Below, in pieces: positions 44,244 through 54,023 of a DNA stretch of 64,000 bases. The first letter of the stretch is position 1. Each line of letters opens with the position of its first letter. The notes under the pieces are model-generated. The model saw nothing but the letters and a program-made list of their open reading frames with translations, ran no database searches and was not told the origin of the DNA. Position numbers and translations under genes: made by a program. The stretch lies in assembly GCA_039707655.1 (NCBI GenBank), contig CM077663.1, positions 434,451,830-434,515,829 on the forward strand, written 5' to 3'. Source of the DNA: Elymus sibiricus. Taxonomy: Eukaryota; Streptophyta; Magnoliopsida; Poales; Poaceae.

Positions 44244-44547
44244 GGGCTCCTTTGATTCATAGGAATTCTATAGGGTTTTTGGAGGATTGAGATCATTAGG
44301 AATTTTTCTCACATTGGTCCTTTGATTCATAGGATTAGATCCCATAGGATTTTTTCTTATGAAATCTTTTGTACTGCATTTCATAGGAAATCTAACATCC
44401 ATTCCAACCTCTTTTTACAATTCCTTTGTTTTTCCTGTGCTATCAAACACTCCTTACTAATCCTATAGGTTTCAAATGGACATGCCACTCCAACCCTATA
44501 CTTTTCCTATTCCTGCGTTTTCAAAATCCTACGAATCAAAGAGGCCC
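44244..44547. mobile_element. Tourist-like MITE (304 bp) with TAA duplication
   Basis: The ends GGGCTCCTTTGATTCATAGG and CCTACGAATCAAAGAGGCCC are inverted repeats. TAA flanks both sides (44241-44243 and 44548-44550). The left TAA is also the right target triplet of the large CACTA element, so the CACTA inserted exactly at the MITE border. Confidence 0.85.
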
Positions 44548-44550
44548 TAA

Positions 44551-44911
44551 CTTTTTTCGCCAATGAAGGCACTGGAAGATGAGCCCCCTTTGCCTTGTAC
44601 AGATGAATGACTACCTTACTTGGATGTTAATTGCAGATTAAGGATTTATCCAATGCTTTCATCCTCAGCCTAAACATGGAAATTAATGCCTATCCCTTTG
44701 AATCAAGAGCAGGTAAGCAAGAAACATGAATAATTGAGCTGGCCAGGTTGTGTGGCTTGGTATACCTAAGCCCAGGGAAATCTTGGTAGCCCCAATAAGA
44801 CACACCCCACCAGCATCAGCAGGAGCTGTCAAGTGTCAAGCATGGCAAGAGCCAGGGAACAAGTGTGTTATTGGATAGTGGTTGCAGTTCAGGAGCATGT
44901 GAGCTACTGGC
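44551..44911. other. Low-copy spacer between two TIR elements
   Basis: No terminal repeats and no convincing open frame. The sequence looks like ordinary single-copy intergenic DNA. Confidence 0.3.
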
Positions 44912-44914
44912 TTA

Positions 44915-45785
44915 GAGCATGTCCAACAGGCGCGCAACGCGCGGCGCGCAAGAAATGCCTTTACAGCGCCGAAGTAGCCATTTTTTGCGTGCAGGCGAGC
45001 GCTAGCTCCAGCGGACGCTGTAAAATATAGCGCGCGCGAGCCGCTTCAGCAGGCGCTGCAAAAAAACGTCGCGCGAACAGGCAACACTATGATTAAAACG
45101 ATAGATCATACCATACATCAAGCCAAACACCGCATGAAGTTCATATGATACAAATGAAAAACGCTAGTAAAATAAAAATACGCCTACGCTACTCTTCATC
45201 ATCCTCCTCGGTGGTGTCATCGGACGTCGTAAGATACGCGTCCAGGTACCGGTCGTCGTTCGGGGCCCAGGGGTTGTTCTCCATCTCTGTGTGCGAAATA
45301 GCCAATGCCTTGCACCTACGCTTGTCTAGGCGTTCGGCAACACGTTCCGCCCTCCTGTTCGCGTAGAACTCATGCTCGGCGATGACGTCCTCCGGGTGCT
45401 GGCGGTGCCACACCGCCATGGCGTCCTCGTCCTTCCGGGCGATCAACAGCCGGCGCTCCCGACTGCGCGCGGCGCGGCGGTCCCGACTGCGCGCGACGAG
45501 GCGTGGGGAGAAGGCGGGGAAAGAGCGGCAGAGTGAGCGGAGAGGGCGCGTGGCGAGGAGATAGGCGGTGGGAGGACGCGTGGCGGGCGCTCGATTTATA
45601 GAGCGCGCCGGACGCCGCGCGCCAAAACTAGCGCGCGCCCGACCGCTTTTTCGCGCGCGTTCGCGATCTTTTCCTGCGCACCTGATTATCCCGCGCCCGC
45701 TGGAGCGCGCGAAATCGCTCCGAGCACGCGAAAAGCAACGTTTACCGAGCGCGCGCGTATTTTGCAGCGACTGTTGGAGATGCTC
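44915..45785. mobile_element. PIF/Harbinger-like non-autonomous element, TTA duplication
   Basis: The ends GAGCATGTCCAACAGGCGC and the partner ending CTGTTGGAGATGCTC are inverted repeats. TTA flanks both sides (44912-44914, 45786-45788), the expected PIF/Harbinger target. Subterminal tracts are rich in GCGCGC. It is a different family from GAGCATCTACAG but has the same plan: under 1 kb, GC-rich, one small acidic-tailed minus-strand ORF, no transposase. Confidence 0.85.
45189..45446 (-). CDS. Small acidic-tailed ORF in the 44.9-kb TIR element
   Basis: An open frame of 85 codons (MIARKDEDAMAVWHRQHPED and onward) is predicted mostly helical, with NRRAERVAERLDKRR in the middle and SDDTTEEDDEE at the C-terminus. 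Codons further upstream are also open, so it may be the last exon of a longer captured gene. I do not recognise a domain. The acidic end is a feature shared with the ORFs of the other small TIR elements here. Confidence 0.35.
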   Translation of the reverse strand: MIARKDEDAMAVWHRQHPEDVIAEHEFYANRRAERVAERLDKRRCKALAISHTEMENNPWAPNDDRYLDAYLTTSDDTTEEDDEE

Positions 45786-45898
45786 TTAGTGTTGCCTCCC
45801 TTGACACCCCAAGAAGAACATATATATTGTTGGGGGAACAATCCTGGACCCTAAAGGAATGGAGAAAAGCAGGTGGGGTGCATGCACCCCTGACCTTA

Positions 45899-46824
45899 GA
45901 GCATCTGCAGCCAGACTTGACAAATCCGCCCCCTCAAAATCCCGCGCACGCGTTCAAGTACCTCATATTTCATTTCTCAAATTCATACAAACCATGTAAA
46001 AGAGTTCCTACGTACTACGATGGCCTAAACTAAGCTTCGACGTCTGAGATATCCACGACGTCCATGTTGGGTGCCGGGAAGTTGGGTCCGTCGGGGGGCT
46101 CCTGCTCCTCCTCCTCATCCATATGCACAAGTATCGCGTCGACGTCTGCGGAGTCCTCCGCCTCTGCCTTCTGAAGACAACGACGCTTGGCCTCCGCCGC
46201 CGATTTCGACCGGAGGGAATCGAGGGTCGCCTACTGCATGCTCCGCATGTTGATCCGCAGCCCCATCATCCCCACATCCTCATCCCCGTCCTCCTCCTCC
46301 TTCGGATGTGGTGGATCCGAAGTTAGCCTCGCGGCGATCCGGGCTTTGCGCCTTGCCAGGATCTACTCAAGGAGTTGCATCCCGCGCTCCGACGTTAGAT
46401 ACGTTGCCCAACGGCGTGGGGGCATGGCTAGTAGCGGAAAGTGGCGGACGATGAGCGAAAAGTGGCGGCGGCGGCGGACGGGAGGGGGGAAGTGCGGATG
46501 GGTAGGGTTTTGGTGCCGACGGTCGGCTTAAATAGCTGGGCTAGGGCAGTATGCGGACCGGAGGAGACGTCTGTCCGACTGTTGGGTTTTCGGGCGTTTC
46601 CGTGTGGGACCCGACCATCAGTCTGACATAGCGGACGCGCCCGGTCGCACCCGGGCCTCCTCGTATCCACCCCATATTTGGGCTGGATATGAGGGGTGCC
46701 GGACAGCCCGGGTGTTTGAGGCCCGTTTGAGGCGTCCGTAGGTCGGTTTTTTTTGACCGGTCACTGACCGGGCCATCCGTCCGGGCGTATGAGGCGTGTT
46801 TGGGGTGGCCAGCTGTAGATGCTC
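45899..46824. mobile_element. Small TIR family GAGCATCTACAG, copy 4
   Basis: Ends GAGCATCTGCAGCCAGAC and AGCTGTAGATGCTC are inverted repeats, and the right subterminal region (GACCGGTCACTGACCGGGCC) matches copies 1 and 3. The flanking triplets are TTA and TAT. Its interior gene fragment differs from those in copies 1 to 3, so the same termini carry different cargo. Confidence 0.75.
46030..46425 (-). pseudogene. Decayed ORF in small TIR element copy 4
   Basis: From ATG 46425 (MPPRRWATYLTSERGMQLLE) one frame runs 132 codons to TAG at 46030, with two internal TAG stops (near 46363 and 46234). It has an Arg/Lys-rich centre (RSKSAAEAKRRCLQKAEAED) and an acidic segment HMDEEEEQEPPDGP, ending in VVDISDVEA. 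The plan (basic helix, then acidic tail) resembles the ORFs of copies 1 and 3, though the sequence is not obviously the same. No function can be assigned. Confidence 0.45.
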
Positions 46825-46852
46825 TATTGCTCTTACTCACTGCATATATGTA

Positions 46853-47109
46853 GGGCCGGTTTGATTGGCAGCCTAAGGTTGCCACGCCTAACCATAGTCG
46901 TATTATAATATTTTAGGCATGCGTTTGGTTCATTGTCACATTTATGGCTTGTCACACTTTTCTAGTTATATTGTTCACATGTTATAGACTCAACTTTTTT
47001 CTAAATCTTGCCACACTTGTGATGGGTTTTTCTTAGCCACACTTTTTATGGCAACCACATTTTGCCTAAGCTTAATCGTGGCAAAATTAGTCATGAACCA
47101 AACAGACCT
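46853..47109. mobile_element. Tourist-like MITE (257 bp) with GTA duplication
   Basis: The left end GGGCCGGTTTGATTGG and the right end CCAAACAGACCT are imperfect inverted repeats, and GTA stands on both sides (46850-46852, 47110-47112). The interior carries several GCCACACTT motifs and no ORF. Confidence 0.65.
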
Positions 47110-47112
47110 GTA

Positions 47113-48710
47113 GATCACTCATTCAAGCCCCACCTGTGATGGCACCATTATTTATTCTCCTCATCAGATGCTTCACAGCCTTGGAAGAACCACTCATAAA
47201 CATTGCTTCCAACTCAAGGCCTGGCTGTACTTTGTAACCTGTGATGCATGCTCCACCAGCCAGCAAACCATATTTTATAATCAAGCTAGAAACCCCCTGC
47301 ATGCATGCATGACCTCAGATGACACCACCAGCATCATGTGATGGATTAATGTGCATCAGGATGAAGGGTCAATTGGTTCTTAATTAATGTACTGTATAAA
47401 ATGCAGTGAGGTAGGCCTCAAGACCATAAAAACAAGGGTTGGGTAAGTGGTTAAACTGGTTATCATCTGGTTTAATTTTGGTTGTCACTGTCAGATGATT
47501 GGGCCTCAAGGGCCGTGCAAGGAAGGGGATCCGATGAAACACCGGAGCAAGATCATTGGCCACATCAGGATCAGACTAAAGGCTGCATCCTGCATGCATG
47601 TGCAGGCTCAGTCCTTGCTCAGTCACTAACTTGATTTTATATCATATATCTTGCTCTTGCATCCAGCAGATTGAACCAAACTGAACTCTGAACTAGTACT
47701 CAACAAGGGCATAGGACATAGCATAAAAATCAGCAGACACTAGTTAAAAGAACAAGTAAATCTGGTTTGGGCCAAGTACTCCCAGATTAGTTGCAGCTAG
47801 CTTTTCAGTCAGCATGTCATATGTGGTACTGTACCTAGGTTGTGAATGTATGTATCATGGTGACATGACTTGCAAGCACTAGAACAAAATGCAGGGCAGC
47901 TAGCTAGCTACTTCCAATTCCAAGTCGATCCCAACTGGCTTGTCCGTCTTGTTGACATGTGCATCATCGTAAAGTGGCACACTGGAAGTTGGAGGCTTGG
48001 CCTTTTCCTACAGATCTAAGAACGGTCGACATGACATGTTCCTCTCTCTCTACTTTTTTGTATGCCTTCTTCTTTTCCTTGAGATGGCTGGCAACACATG
48101 AACCAACAATGGAAGGCAGAGAGAAAAAGAAAAGGAAAACAATCCCAGTGCTGCACACATAATGCATATCTCATTCCAGTTCTGCAAACACAATGTATGT
48201 ACATATATTTTGGGGAGAATGGCAAAATGTCCATCAAAATTGTACAGCACTACTAGAATCGCCATGTTTGCCGAGTTCCAAAGAAACTCGGCAGAGCCCG
48301 TATTAAACAGAGAGCGGAACCACTAGATAGAAAAACAAGTTAAAGAGCAACGCGCCGATTTTTTCTTTCTTTCTATTTATCTCGAAAAAAGCACGCATCG
48401 ACGCGTCGTTTTGTATGTATATACTATATAGTATATCACGCATCATCTCACCTTCAGTTTAGATTGAATTCCTGGATAAATAGATGGATCATGGATAGGG
48501 TTGCTTTTGGGGCTGGCCGGTCATGTGTTGGAGCGTGCTCTTTGGTCTCAAGGTTAACCATGCAAGCAATGGTCATTGCATTGCATTGGCACGTGAGTGG
48601 GCCCACGTGCACGTTCATCCGTCATCCGTCACCACGTACTCCTGCTTGTCATTCAAGCCTGATCCGCAGTGGTCAGCGAGAGGTTTTACTATAGGTACTA
48701 CATGAAAAGA
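47113..48710. other. Low-copy intergenic DNA
   Basis: No gene model is supported. The only recognisable item is a solitary CACTA-type end at 48248-48300. The rest is ordinary AT-rich spacer leading to block X. Confidence 0.3.
48248..48300. mobile_element. Solitary CACTA-type terminus
   Basis: CACTACTAGAATCGCCATG is followed by TTTGCCGAGTTCC and its inverted partner ACTCGGCAGAG. The TTTGCCGAGT motif is typical of subterminal repeats in a grass CACTA group. No partner end is seen within the window, so it is probably a truncated remnant. Confidence 0.4.
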
Positions 48711-49487
48711 GATCGCTGTGGATATGGTTAAGGGAGGAGGATGAGAAGAAGATGACAAAGGGAGTGGCATTGCCTGTGCCTTTGCCTTTTCCTTCACACA
48801 CGGGACCCCCTACCCCAACCACTATCCACAAGACGAGACCACAACCCTTATCTATCCTGGCATGCTCACTGCAACTCCAAGCTCATGATGCCGAAACTTA
48901 TGTAGATATGCATGGGCATTGATGTGTGTAGCATAGCTCCAAACTACTCCCTATGTGTCAAAATACTTGTAGTTGGGGAAACTTGTACTAGTTTCCTCCA
49001 GCTACAAGTATTTCGATACAGAGGTAGTAACTGTATGTACTGCATCTGTGTGCATGCTGCTAGCTCTGAAATGAATCCACTGATTTCCCAGTTTAATTAG
49101 ACACGCACCAGAGCAGATGATCTATGACTATCAGCCGCACAAATCATGCACGCATGGCCAGTGCAGTGCCCTGCCCTGCGCTGCATGCTATCCAATATCC
49201 ATCTCTGTGCGGCTATTGGATCTATGACTATCTATCCGAGGTCACGCCCCATACCTAATGGCTTACATGTCATATCCCATACCATACCTGATGATTTGCA
49301 CCGATCATCCGTCGCCGACGAAGCTGTTTGCATCAGCTGATCTCGTCATGTCACATGAAACCGATTACATGCACAGCAACAGCAACAGCAACAGTAACAC
49401 AGGCAGGTATGTAGGTTTAGCTTAGCTTAGCCAGTAGCTGGTTTTAGGTAGGTACTACGTACAAGGGGAGGGTCCTCCATAACCATA
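48711..49487. repeat. Block X, copy A
   Basis: About 700 bp homologous to 50043-50091 plus 57697-58373 once inserts are removed. Landmarks are GATCGCTGTGGATATGG at the left, CACACGGGACCCCCTACCCC in the middle and GGGTCCTCCATAACCATAAG at the right. Copy A holds a Stowaway MITE that copy B lacks and has no AAC microsatellite or LINE. No conserved reading frame is seen in both copies, so it is probably non-coding. Confidence 0.85.
48947..49027. mobile_element. Stowaway MITE (81 bp) with a paralogous empty site
   Basis: CTCCCTATGTGTCAAAATAC and its partner GTATTTCGATACAGAGGTAG are inverted repeats with TA on both sides. Block X copy B reads straight through this point (GAACTAGCTGTATGTACC near 57897), which shows the insertion came after the duplication. 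Confidence 0.88.
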
Positions 49488-49488
49488 A

Positions 49489-50041
49489 GGCCAACTCCAG
49501 CGCACGATCCCGTCCGGGTGCGTCCGTTTAGGGCAAAACGGACATATCAGACGGCCCAGCGCGCGGGCGCAAACGGACTTTTGTCCGTTTTCCGTCCGCT
49601 TTTGACCCATCCCCGGTCCAAGTTTGGGCCGCCTTTGGGATGAAACGGACAGCGCGCGGACGGGCCGGACGCACGCGCTTGCCCTCCCCTGGCTCGCCCG
49701 TCGGTGGCACGGGCCTCCCTTTTTCTATCCCCCACCCCCCCCCCACCCACCGAGCCCTCCAGCCGCACCCCCCGCCACTCTTGTCCCTCGCCGCCGCCGC
49801 TTCCATTGCCGCTGTGCAGCTCGGACACGCGCTCGCCCCAAACCTTGTCGCAGGCCCCGCTCCCTCGACGCCCCGAGCTACCCAACCACGACCACCTGAT
49901 TTGCGCTCCCGGCGGTCGGATTTGGAGCGGATCCGGCCGGACTTGGGCTCGCCCGGCTGCGGGGAGGCCACGCCGTTCCATGGACTGGCCGGGCACCGGG
50001 CCGGGACCTCCCGGCAAGGCCGCAATGCCGCATGCAGGAAA
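49489..50041. mobile_element. Fragment of a GC-rich TIR element at the duplication junction
   Basis: It begins GGCCAACTCCAGCGCACG and continues with GTCCGTTTAGGGCAAAACGG, a style seen at the ends of small GC-rich DNA elements in grasses. The opposite terminus is missing: the sequence stops at about 50041 where block X copy B begins. The interior has open frames on both strands from its composition only. It marks the breakpoint of the X duplication. Confidence 0.5.
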
Positions 50042-50075
50042 GTGATCGCTGTGGATATGGTTAAGGGAGGAGGAT

Positions 50076-50091
50076 GAGAAGAAGATGACAA
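50076..50091. other. LINE target-site duplication, left copy
   Basis: GAGAAGAAGATGACAA, identical to 57697-57712. The same 16 bases stand once, uninterrupted, at the corresponding place of block X copy A (about 48744-48760). Confidence 0.95.
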
Positions 50092-50128
50092 ATCCACACA
50101 ACCACATCATGGTGTTTCGGTCAGTTTG

Positions 50129-53100
50129 ATGGCTTCTCCCACCTTCGCTCCTCCCAACCTCGCTCCCCCGTCAACCACCCTCCCGCCGTCTTCCTCCTTA
50201 CTACCAGCAACCAAGCCTCCCTCCAACCTGGGGGACAGGCTGATTCATGCTTGGGATTTCATCAGGTTCCAGCTCCGCTTGGACGAGTCTGACGGCCTTG
50301 ACTTCCAGAACTCGGTCTGGTCGTCTCTCCGGTCGCGGGTCTCCCCCGCGGCAAACGACCGCTCGTCTGCTCAGCTGCTCCTCGTCCGCTTCCGGCCTTC
50401 AGCGCTGCATCTAGATGCTCCTCTCGTCGCCACGCTGCTTCAATTCCGCCTCGGGGGCGTCGCTGCTGAATTCGCCGTCGAGCGCGTCTCCGACCACGTC
50501 TTCTCCTTCTTCGTCGCCTGCCCAAAGGTCACCACGCTCGTCCTCTCCTGCTCGCCGATCAACAACGTCCACTACTCCGCCTTCATCACCGCTCCGCCGT
50601 CTCCCGGTGAGGACCGCCCGTCGTCTTACCTTCATCAGCGTGCCTACGTCCCTGGCTATGCACCCTCACGTTCGTCGTCCGCCACGGTCGGGCCGATGGC
50701 GGTGAGTTCGCTGCTTCCTCCACGGTCGATGGGGAACGTGGGCGGGGGCTCGTCCAAGGCGCTCGACTCTGGTGCGTCCTCTGCATCGACATCTCAGCGC
50801 TTGCATCGTCAGGCATCAAAGGTTAGGCCGTTCCGTCCTGGAGTTGCGTTCTGTAAATTCATCTTGCATGACTATCGATGTCAGGTCACCTCGCCTCTAC
50901 CACCACCCAAAATCGCAAACGCTGCAACCCTCTGGATTGTGGCCGTCTCCGACTGCGTAATCCCCTCTCCTTCGCTCATCAATGGCGCGCTTGACCATCG
51001 ATTCGCATCCCAAAACGTGTTCTACTGCACTCAGGTCTCCACCTGCCTTTTTCGAGCTCAAGCTTTCTCTGCTTCGGTTCGGAACGAGCTGGTTTGCCGC
51101 TCGCCGGTCCCGTTTTCAAATTTCAAACTGCTACTCTTCCCCTGTCCTGTGCGCGCGCGTGCCGCTGTCGTGACGGCCGCTGCAACATGCGACATCATCT
51201 CCGCGACAAGGGCGGCCCTACTGCCCCCTTCTATCCTAGGTTGCTTCAACTCGACCATGCCGTTGTCGCCTACTACATCTGCTCCCACGACTGACAACGA
51301 CCATGCCCACACCCGTCAAACCCTGAACAATCACGACGCCTCTGACCTGCTCGGGATCTGCCGTGTCCCTGTTCACCAGGACGATCAACGCCCCCCCTTG
51401 CATCACCCGCCTGCTCCCCCCGCTATGGTCGCCGCTGAACACGCGAACCCAAACCACGCTCTCGGGTCACATGCGGCCCCTCGCTCGATCGAGACGCATG
51501 TGCGGCGGACGGGGCTATCCTCGCCCATGGACTCGGTTCACCATCCTTCAGCCGCTGCGGTCGGGGCCCACTTCTGCCGCCCACGCCTGGCCTCTACGCC
51601 GGACTCGCCATGCATGCTTGAAACCCATACCCATACTATTCAGGCGTCACTCACGTCTCCCTCTCTCTCCCACGACCCTCTCGGCAAGCCTCGTCCCAAG
51701 CCTGCGTCTCCCATCAGCGACTGCAAAGCTGCGACTCCTACCAACTCTCCGGCGCTCAACTGCTCCCCCCGTGCCGCGGCCGCGCCCATGCGCACCTACA
51801 GGGACGTTCTGCTGTCCACTCCTCCTACATCATCGATGCATCCTCCAGCCTATTTTACAGCTCCGCCGCGCACGCACTCTCACTCACCCCGCTCGCCGCC
51901 CACTCTCAAAGAATCCTCGCGCCGCTGCTTCCGGTGCCTGGCCAGTGACCACCTGGTCGACGCCTGCCGCGACCCCGTCCGGTGTTCTCGCTGCTGGCGC
52001 TCCGGCCACCGCTCCTTCAGGTGCAACTCCGTTCGCCTACACCCCTTCTTTCCGCACCTTCCACCACAACCGACATCTAACCCTGCTTTCTCCATCAGCG
52101 GCGGCATGGCTCACACGACCGGCACCCACACCGCCTCCGGCTCTTCGGCTGACGCCAACGACGACGGCACACGGCCGCTGTGGTTCGGCTCACACTGCGT
52201 CTTCGTCAACACACGCGCGCCTCCCACTCTTCCAACGGTGTTCCCGGAGCCGAACGCGGCTTCCACGGCTCTGCCTCCTCCTGCGGCCGTCCGCGGCCCC
52301 CCTCTCTTCCGACCCACCACCGCGGCCTCTGCTCCTAACCAGGGCCCGCCCACTTTCGCTCCATCCCAAGCCTCCAGACCTCTCTCGCCCGCTCCCATCA
52401 ACGACTACATGCTTCCGCACATGCTTCCACCTACGGCCGCCGACCTACCACTGCTAGCTCCGCCGCCCTGCCAAATCCTAGAGGTGGACCACCTATGCTT
52501 TGTTCACCTATCGTCACCCATGCATAACCCCTTCGCTTTCATCAAGCGCGCGCTCGCAGCTCGCCGCAACATCCACTCTGTGGGCGTCACCTCCTCGTCC
52601 CGCGGCGCCGCTCTGCTCTCCTTTCCCAACCGTGACATCCGCTGGAACGCCACCGGCCACGGTGACATCGAGTTCGAGGGAAACACTCTCTCTTTCGAGC
52701 GGGTCGAGCATACTGACAACCGTGCCATGGCCAACTTCAACGACCTCATGGAGATCGAGGCCAACGATTTTCCCCATGAGCTGTGGCATGAGGAGGGCGT
52801 CAAGTACTTCTTTGCGCACCTCGGATCGGTCTGCTCCCTTGACCAGTACTGCGTCGGCGCCGGAGACTTCGTCAGCGTTCGCGCGATGGTCATGGTCACC
52901 CGCGGCAGGCAGCTGCCGCCGGGCATGGTGGTCCTGCTGCCTGGTCGCGAACTCATTTTGGTCTCCCTCACGCAGCTCGCCTACCACGCGCACGGGATCG
53001 GGCCAAATGACCCGTCCCCTTTCTCCTCCGACGACGGCAGCGATTCCGCCTCCAACGACAGCCACGCCTCGGCCGTACGTAAGGCGACGCTGCGGGAGTT

Positions 53101-53809
53101 CGCTCTGCGGGCCAGGGGTCGGGGGCCGCCGCCCTCACGCCGTGGCTCCCTGTTCTGCCGCCGCGGCGCTGCCAGGCAAACGGTGGACGCGGAGGGCACT
53201 CCCTCTGTCATCGCGCTGCAGCCTGGACGCGCCCTGCCCGCGCTCCTCGTTCCTACTCCGCCGGCTCTCCACCTCGCTACGCAGCCATCTTCATCCCACG
53301 CCGAGCTGCCGACTGCTCAGCCCCCCCGCGCCGTCGAAGCTCTGCCTACCTTCGGGGTAGGACAGGTGGAGGTTCTCCCCCCCAAAGACCCTGCCGTCGC
53401 GGCGCCCATCGCTGTCAACACGGCGTCTGCGGCCGCCTCGTCGGCCTCGGCAACCATATCCAACCTCACCGTCCACGACAACACCATCCGCAAGTGCGCT
53501 GTCCGCTCCCGCCGCATCGTCTCTGCGGCCAAGCTGCGTCGCAGCGCGCGCTTGGCGGACAGAGAAACGCCCTTCTACTCCACCATGGCTCAAAAAGCAT
53601 CTAGGCTCAAGGCTGCTCGTTTCAACCTTGACGCCGCCTCGGACGACCTAGTTGTGGCTGTCCTCGGTTCCTCTCTTTGCAACTCAGATGGAGAAACCTC
53701 TGACGCGGACGACGCGGCAGAAAAACTGGCACGGATCGCCTTGGTTTGCGGCGCCGACGCTGACGAAGCCGAAGCTGTTCGCTCTGCTGGTGCAACAGCA
53801 GCTCCATGA
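50129..53809 (+). CDS. LINE ORF1: RNA-binding protein with two CCHC knuckles
   Basis: The protein has 1227 residues from ATG 50129, the first ATG in frame and 37 bases into the element. It should coat LINE RNA and act as a chaperone in reverse transcription. Two CX2CX4HX4C zinc knuckles are visible (C600-C613 and C619-C632). The N-terminal third (residues 30-160) looks like the compact folded domain common in plant LINE ORF1 proteins, the middle is Pro/Ser/Thr-rich and probably unstructured, and residues about 790-950 form a second folded segment (HLSSPMHNPFAFIKRAL to LILVSLTQLAYHAHG). At over 1200 residues it is long for an ORF1. GC content is high, unlike the surrounding intergenic DNA. The identity is clear from context; the folded segments were judged by eye. 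Confidence 0.85.
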   Translation: MASPTFAPPNLAPPSTTLPPSSSLLPATKPPSNLGDRLIHAWDFIRFQLRLDESDGLDFQNSVWSSLRSRVSPAANDRSSAQLLLVRFRPSALHLDAPLVATLLQFRLGGVAAEFAVERVSDHVFSFFVACPKVTTLVLSCSPINNVHYSAFITAPPSPGEDRPSSYLHQRAYVPGYAPSRSSSATVGPMAVSSLLPPRSMGNVGGGSSKALDSGASSASTSQRLHRQASKVRPFRPGVAFCKFILHDYRCQVTSPLPPPKIANAATLWIVAVSDCVIPSPSLINGALDHRFASQNVFYCTQVSTCLFRAQAFSASVRNELVCRSPVPFSNFKLLLFPCPVRARAAVVTAAATCDIISATRAALLPPSILGCFNSTMPLSPTTSAPTTDNDHAHTRQTLNNHDASDLLGICRVPVHQDDQRPPLHHPPAPPAMVAAEHANPNHALGSHAAPRSIETHVRRTGLSSPMDSVHHPSAAAVGAHFCRPRLASTPDSPCMLETHTHTIQASLTSPSLSHDPLGKPRPKPASPISDCKAATPTNSPALNCSPRAAAAPMRTYRDVLLSTPPTSSMHPPAYFTAPPRTHSHSPRSPPTLKESSRRCFRCLASDHLVDACRDPVRCSRCWRSGHRSFRCNSVRLHPFFPHLPPQPTSNPAFSISGGMAHTTGTHTASGSSADANDDGTRPLWFGSHCVFVNTRAPPTLPTVFPEPNAASTALPPPAAVRGPPLFRPTTAASAPNQGPPTFAPSQASRPLSPAPINDYMLPHMLPPTAADLPLLAPPPCQILEVDHLCFVHLSSPMHNPFAFIKRALAARRNIHSVGVTSSSRGAALLSFPNRDIRWNATGHGDIEFEGNTLSFERVEHTDNRAMANFNDLMEIEANDFPHELWHEEGVKYFFAHLGSVCSLDQYCVGAGDFVSVRAMVMVTRGRQLPPGMVVLLPGRELILVSLTQLAYHAHGIGPNDPSPFSSDDGSDSASNDSHASAVRKATLREFALRARGRGPPPSRRGSLFCRRGAARQTVDAEGTPSVIALQPGRALPALLVPTPPALHLATQPSSSHAELPTAQPPRAVEALPTFGVGQVEVLPPKDPAVAAPIAVNTASAAASSASATISNLTVHDNTIRKCAVRSRRIVSAAKLRRSARLADRETPFYSTMAQKASRLKAARFNLDAASDDLVVAVLGSSLCNSDGETSDADDAAEKLARIALVCGADADEAEAVRSAGATAAP

Positions 53810-54023
53810 TCTCTCTCTTAGGTTCAGCCAAGAGAGCATACCCGGATGCTGGGTGTCCGACCGACGCGCCTACAGCCACGCCCTTTCCTAAAACGCCTTG
53901 TAGTCTGCATAGGTTTAGCTTAATTCCGGCCATCGATAGGATAGGTTTTCGGTGCGCTGCTCCTCTCCAATGTATTTCCTTGCTGTTACGCTCTTTGGCT
54001 TATGGTGAACCTAAGTTTTTGTT

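Noticed and set aside
49528..50110. Overlapping ORFs of 145-190 codons on both strands
   Set aside because: GC-rich DNA-element sequence with no stop codons by composition; no recognisable domain, and the frames run across the duplication junction at about 50041.
51363..52457. ORF of 364 codons in a second frame within the LINE
   Set aside because: It overlaps LINE ORF1, which has zinc knuckles, so it is a shadow frame in GC-rich coding sequence.
52500..53360. ORF of 286 codons in a second frame within the LINE
   Set aside because: Shadow of ORF1, with low-complexity Ser/Pro/Thr content.
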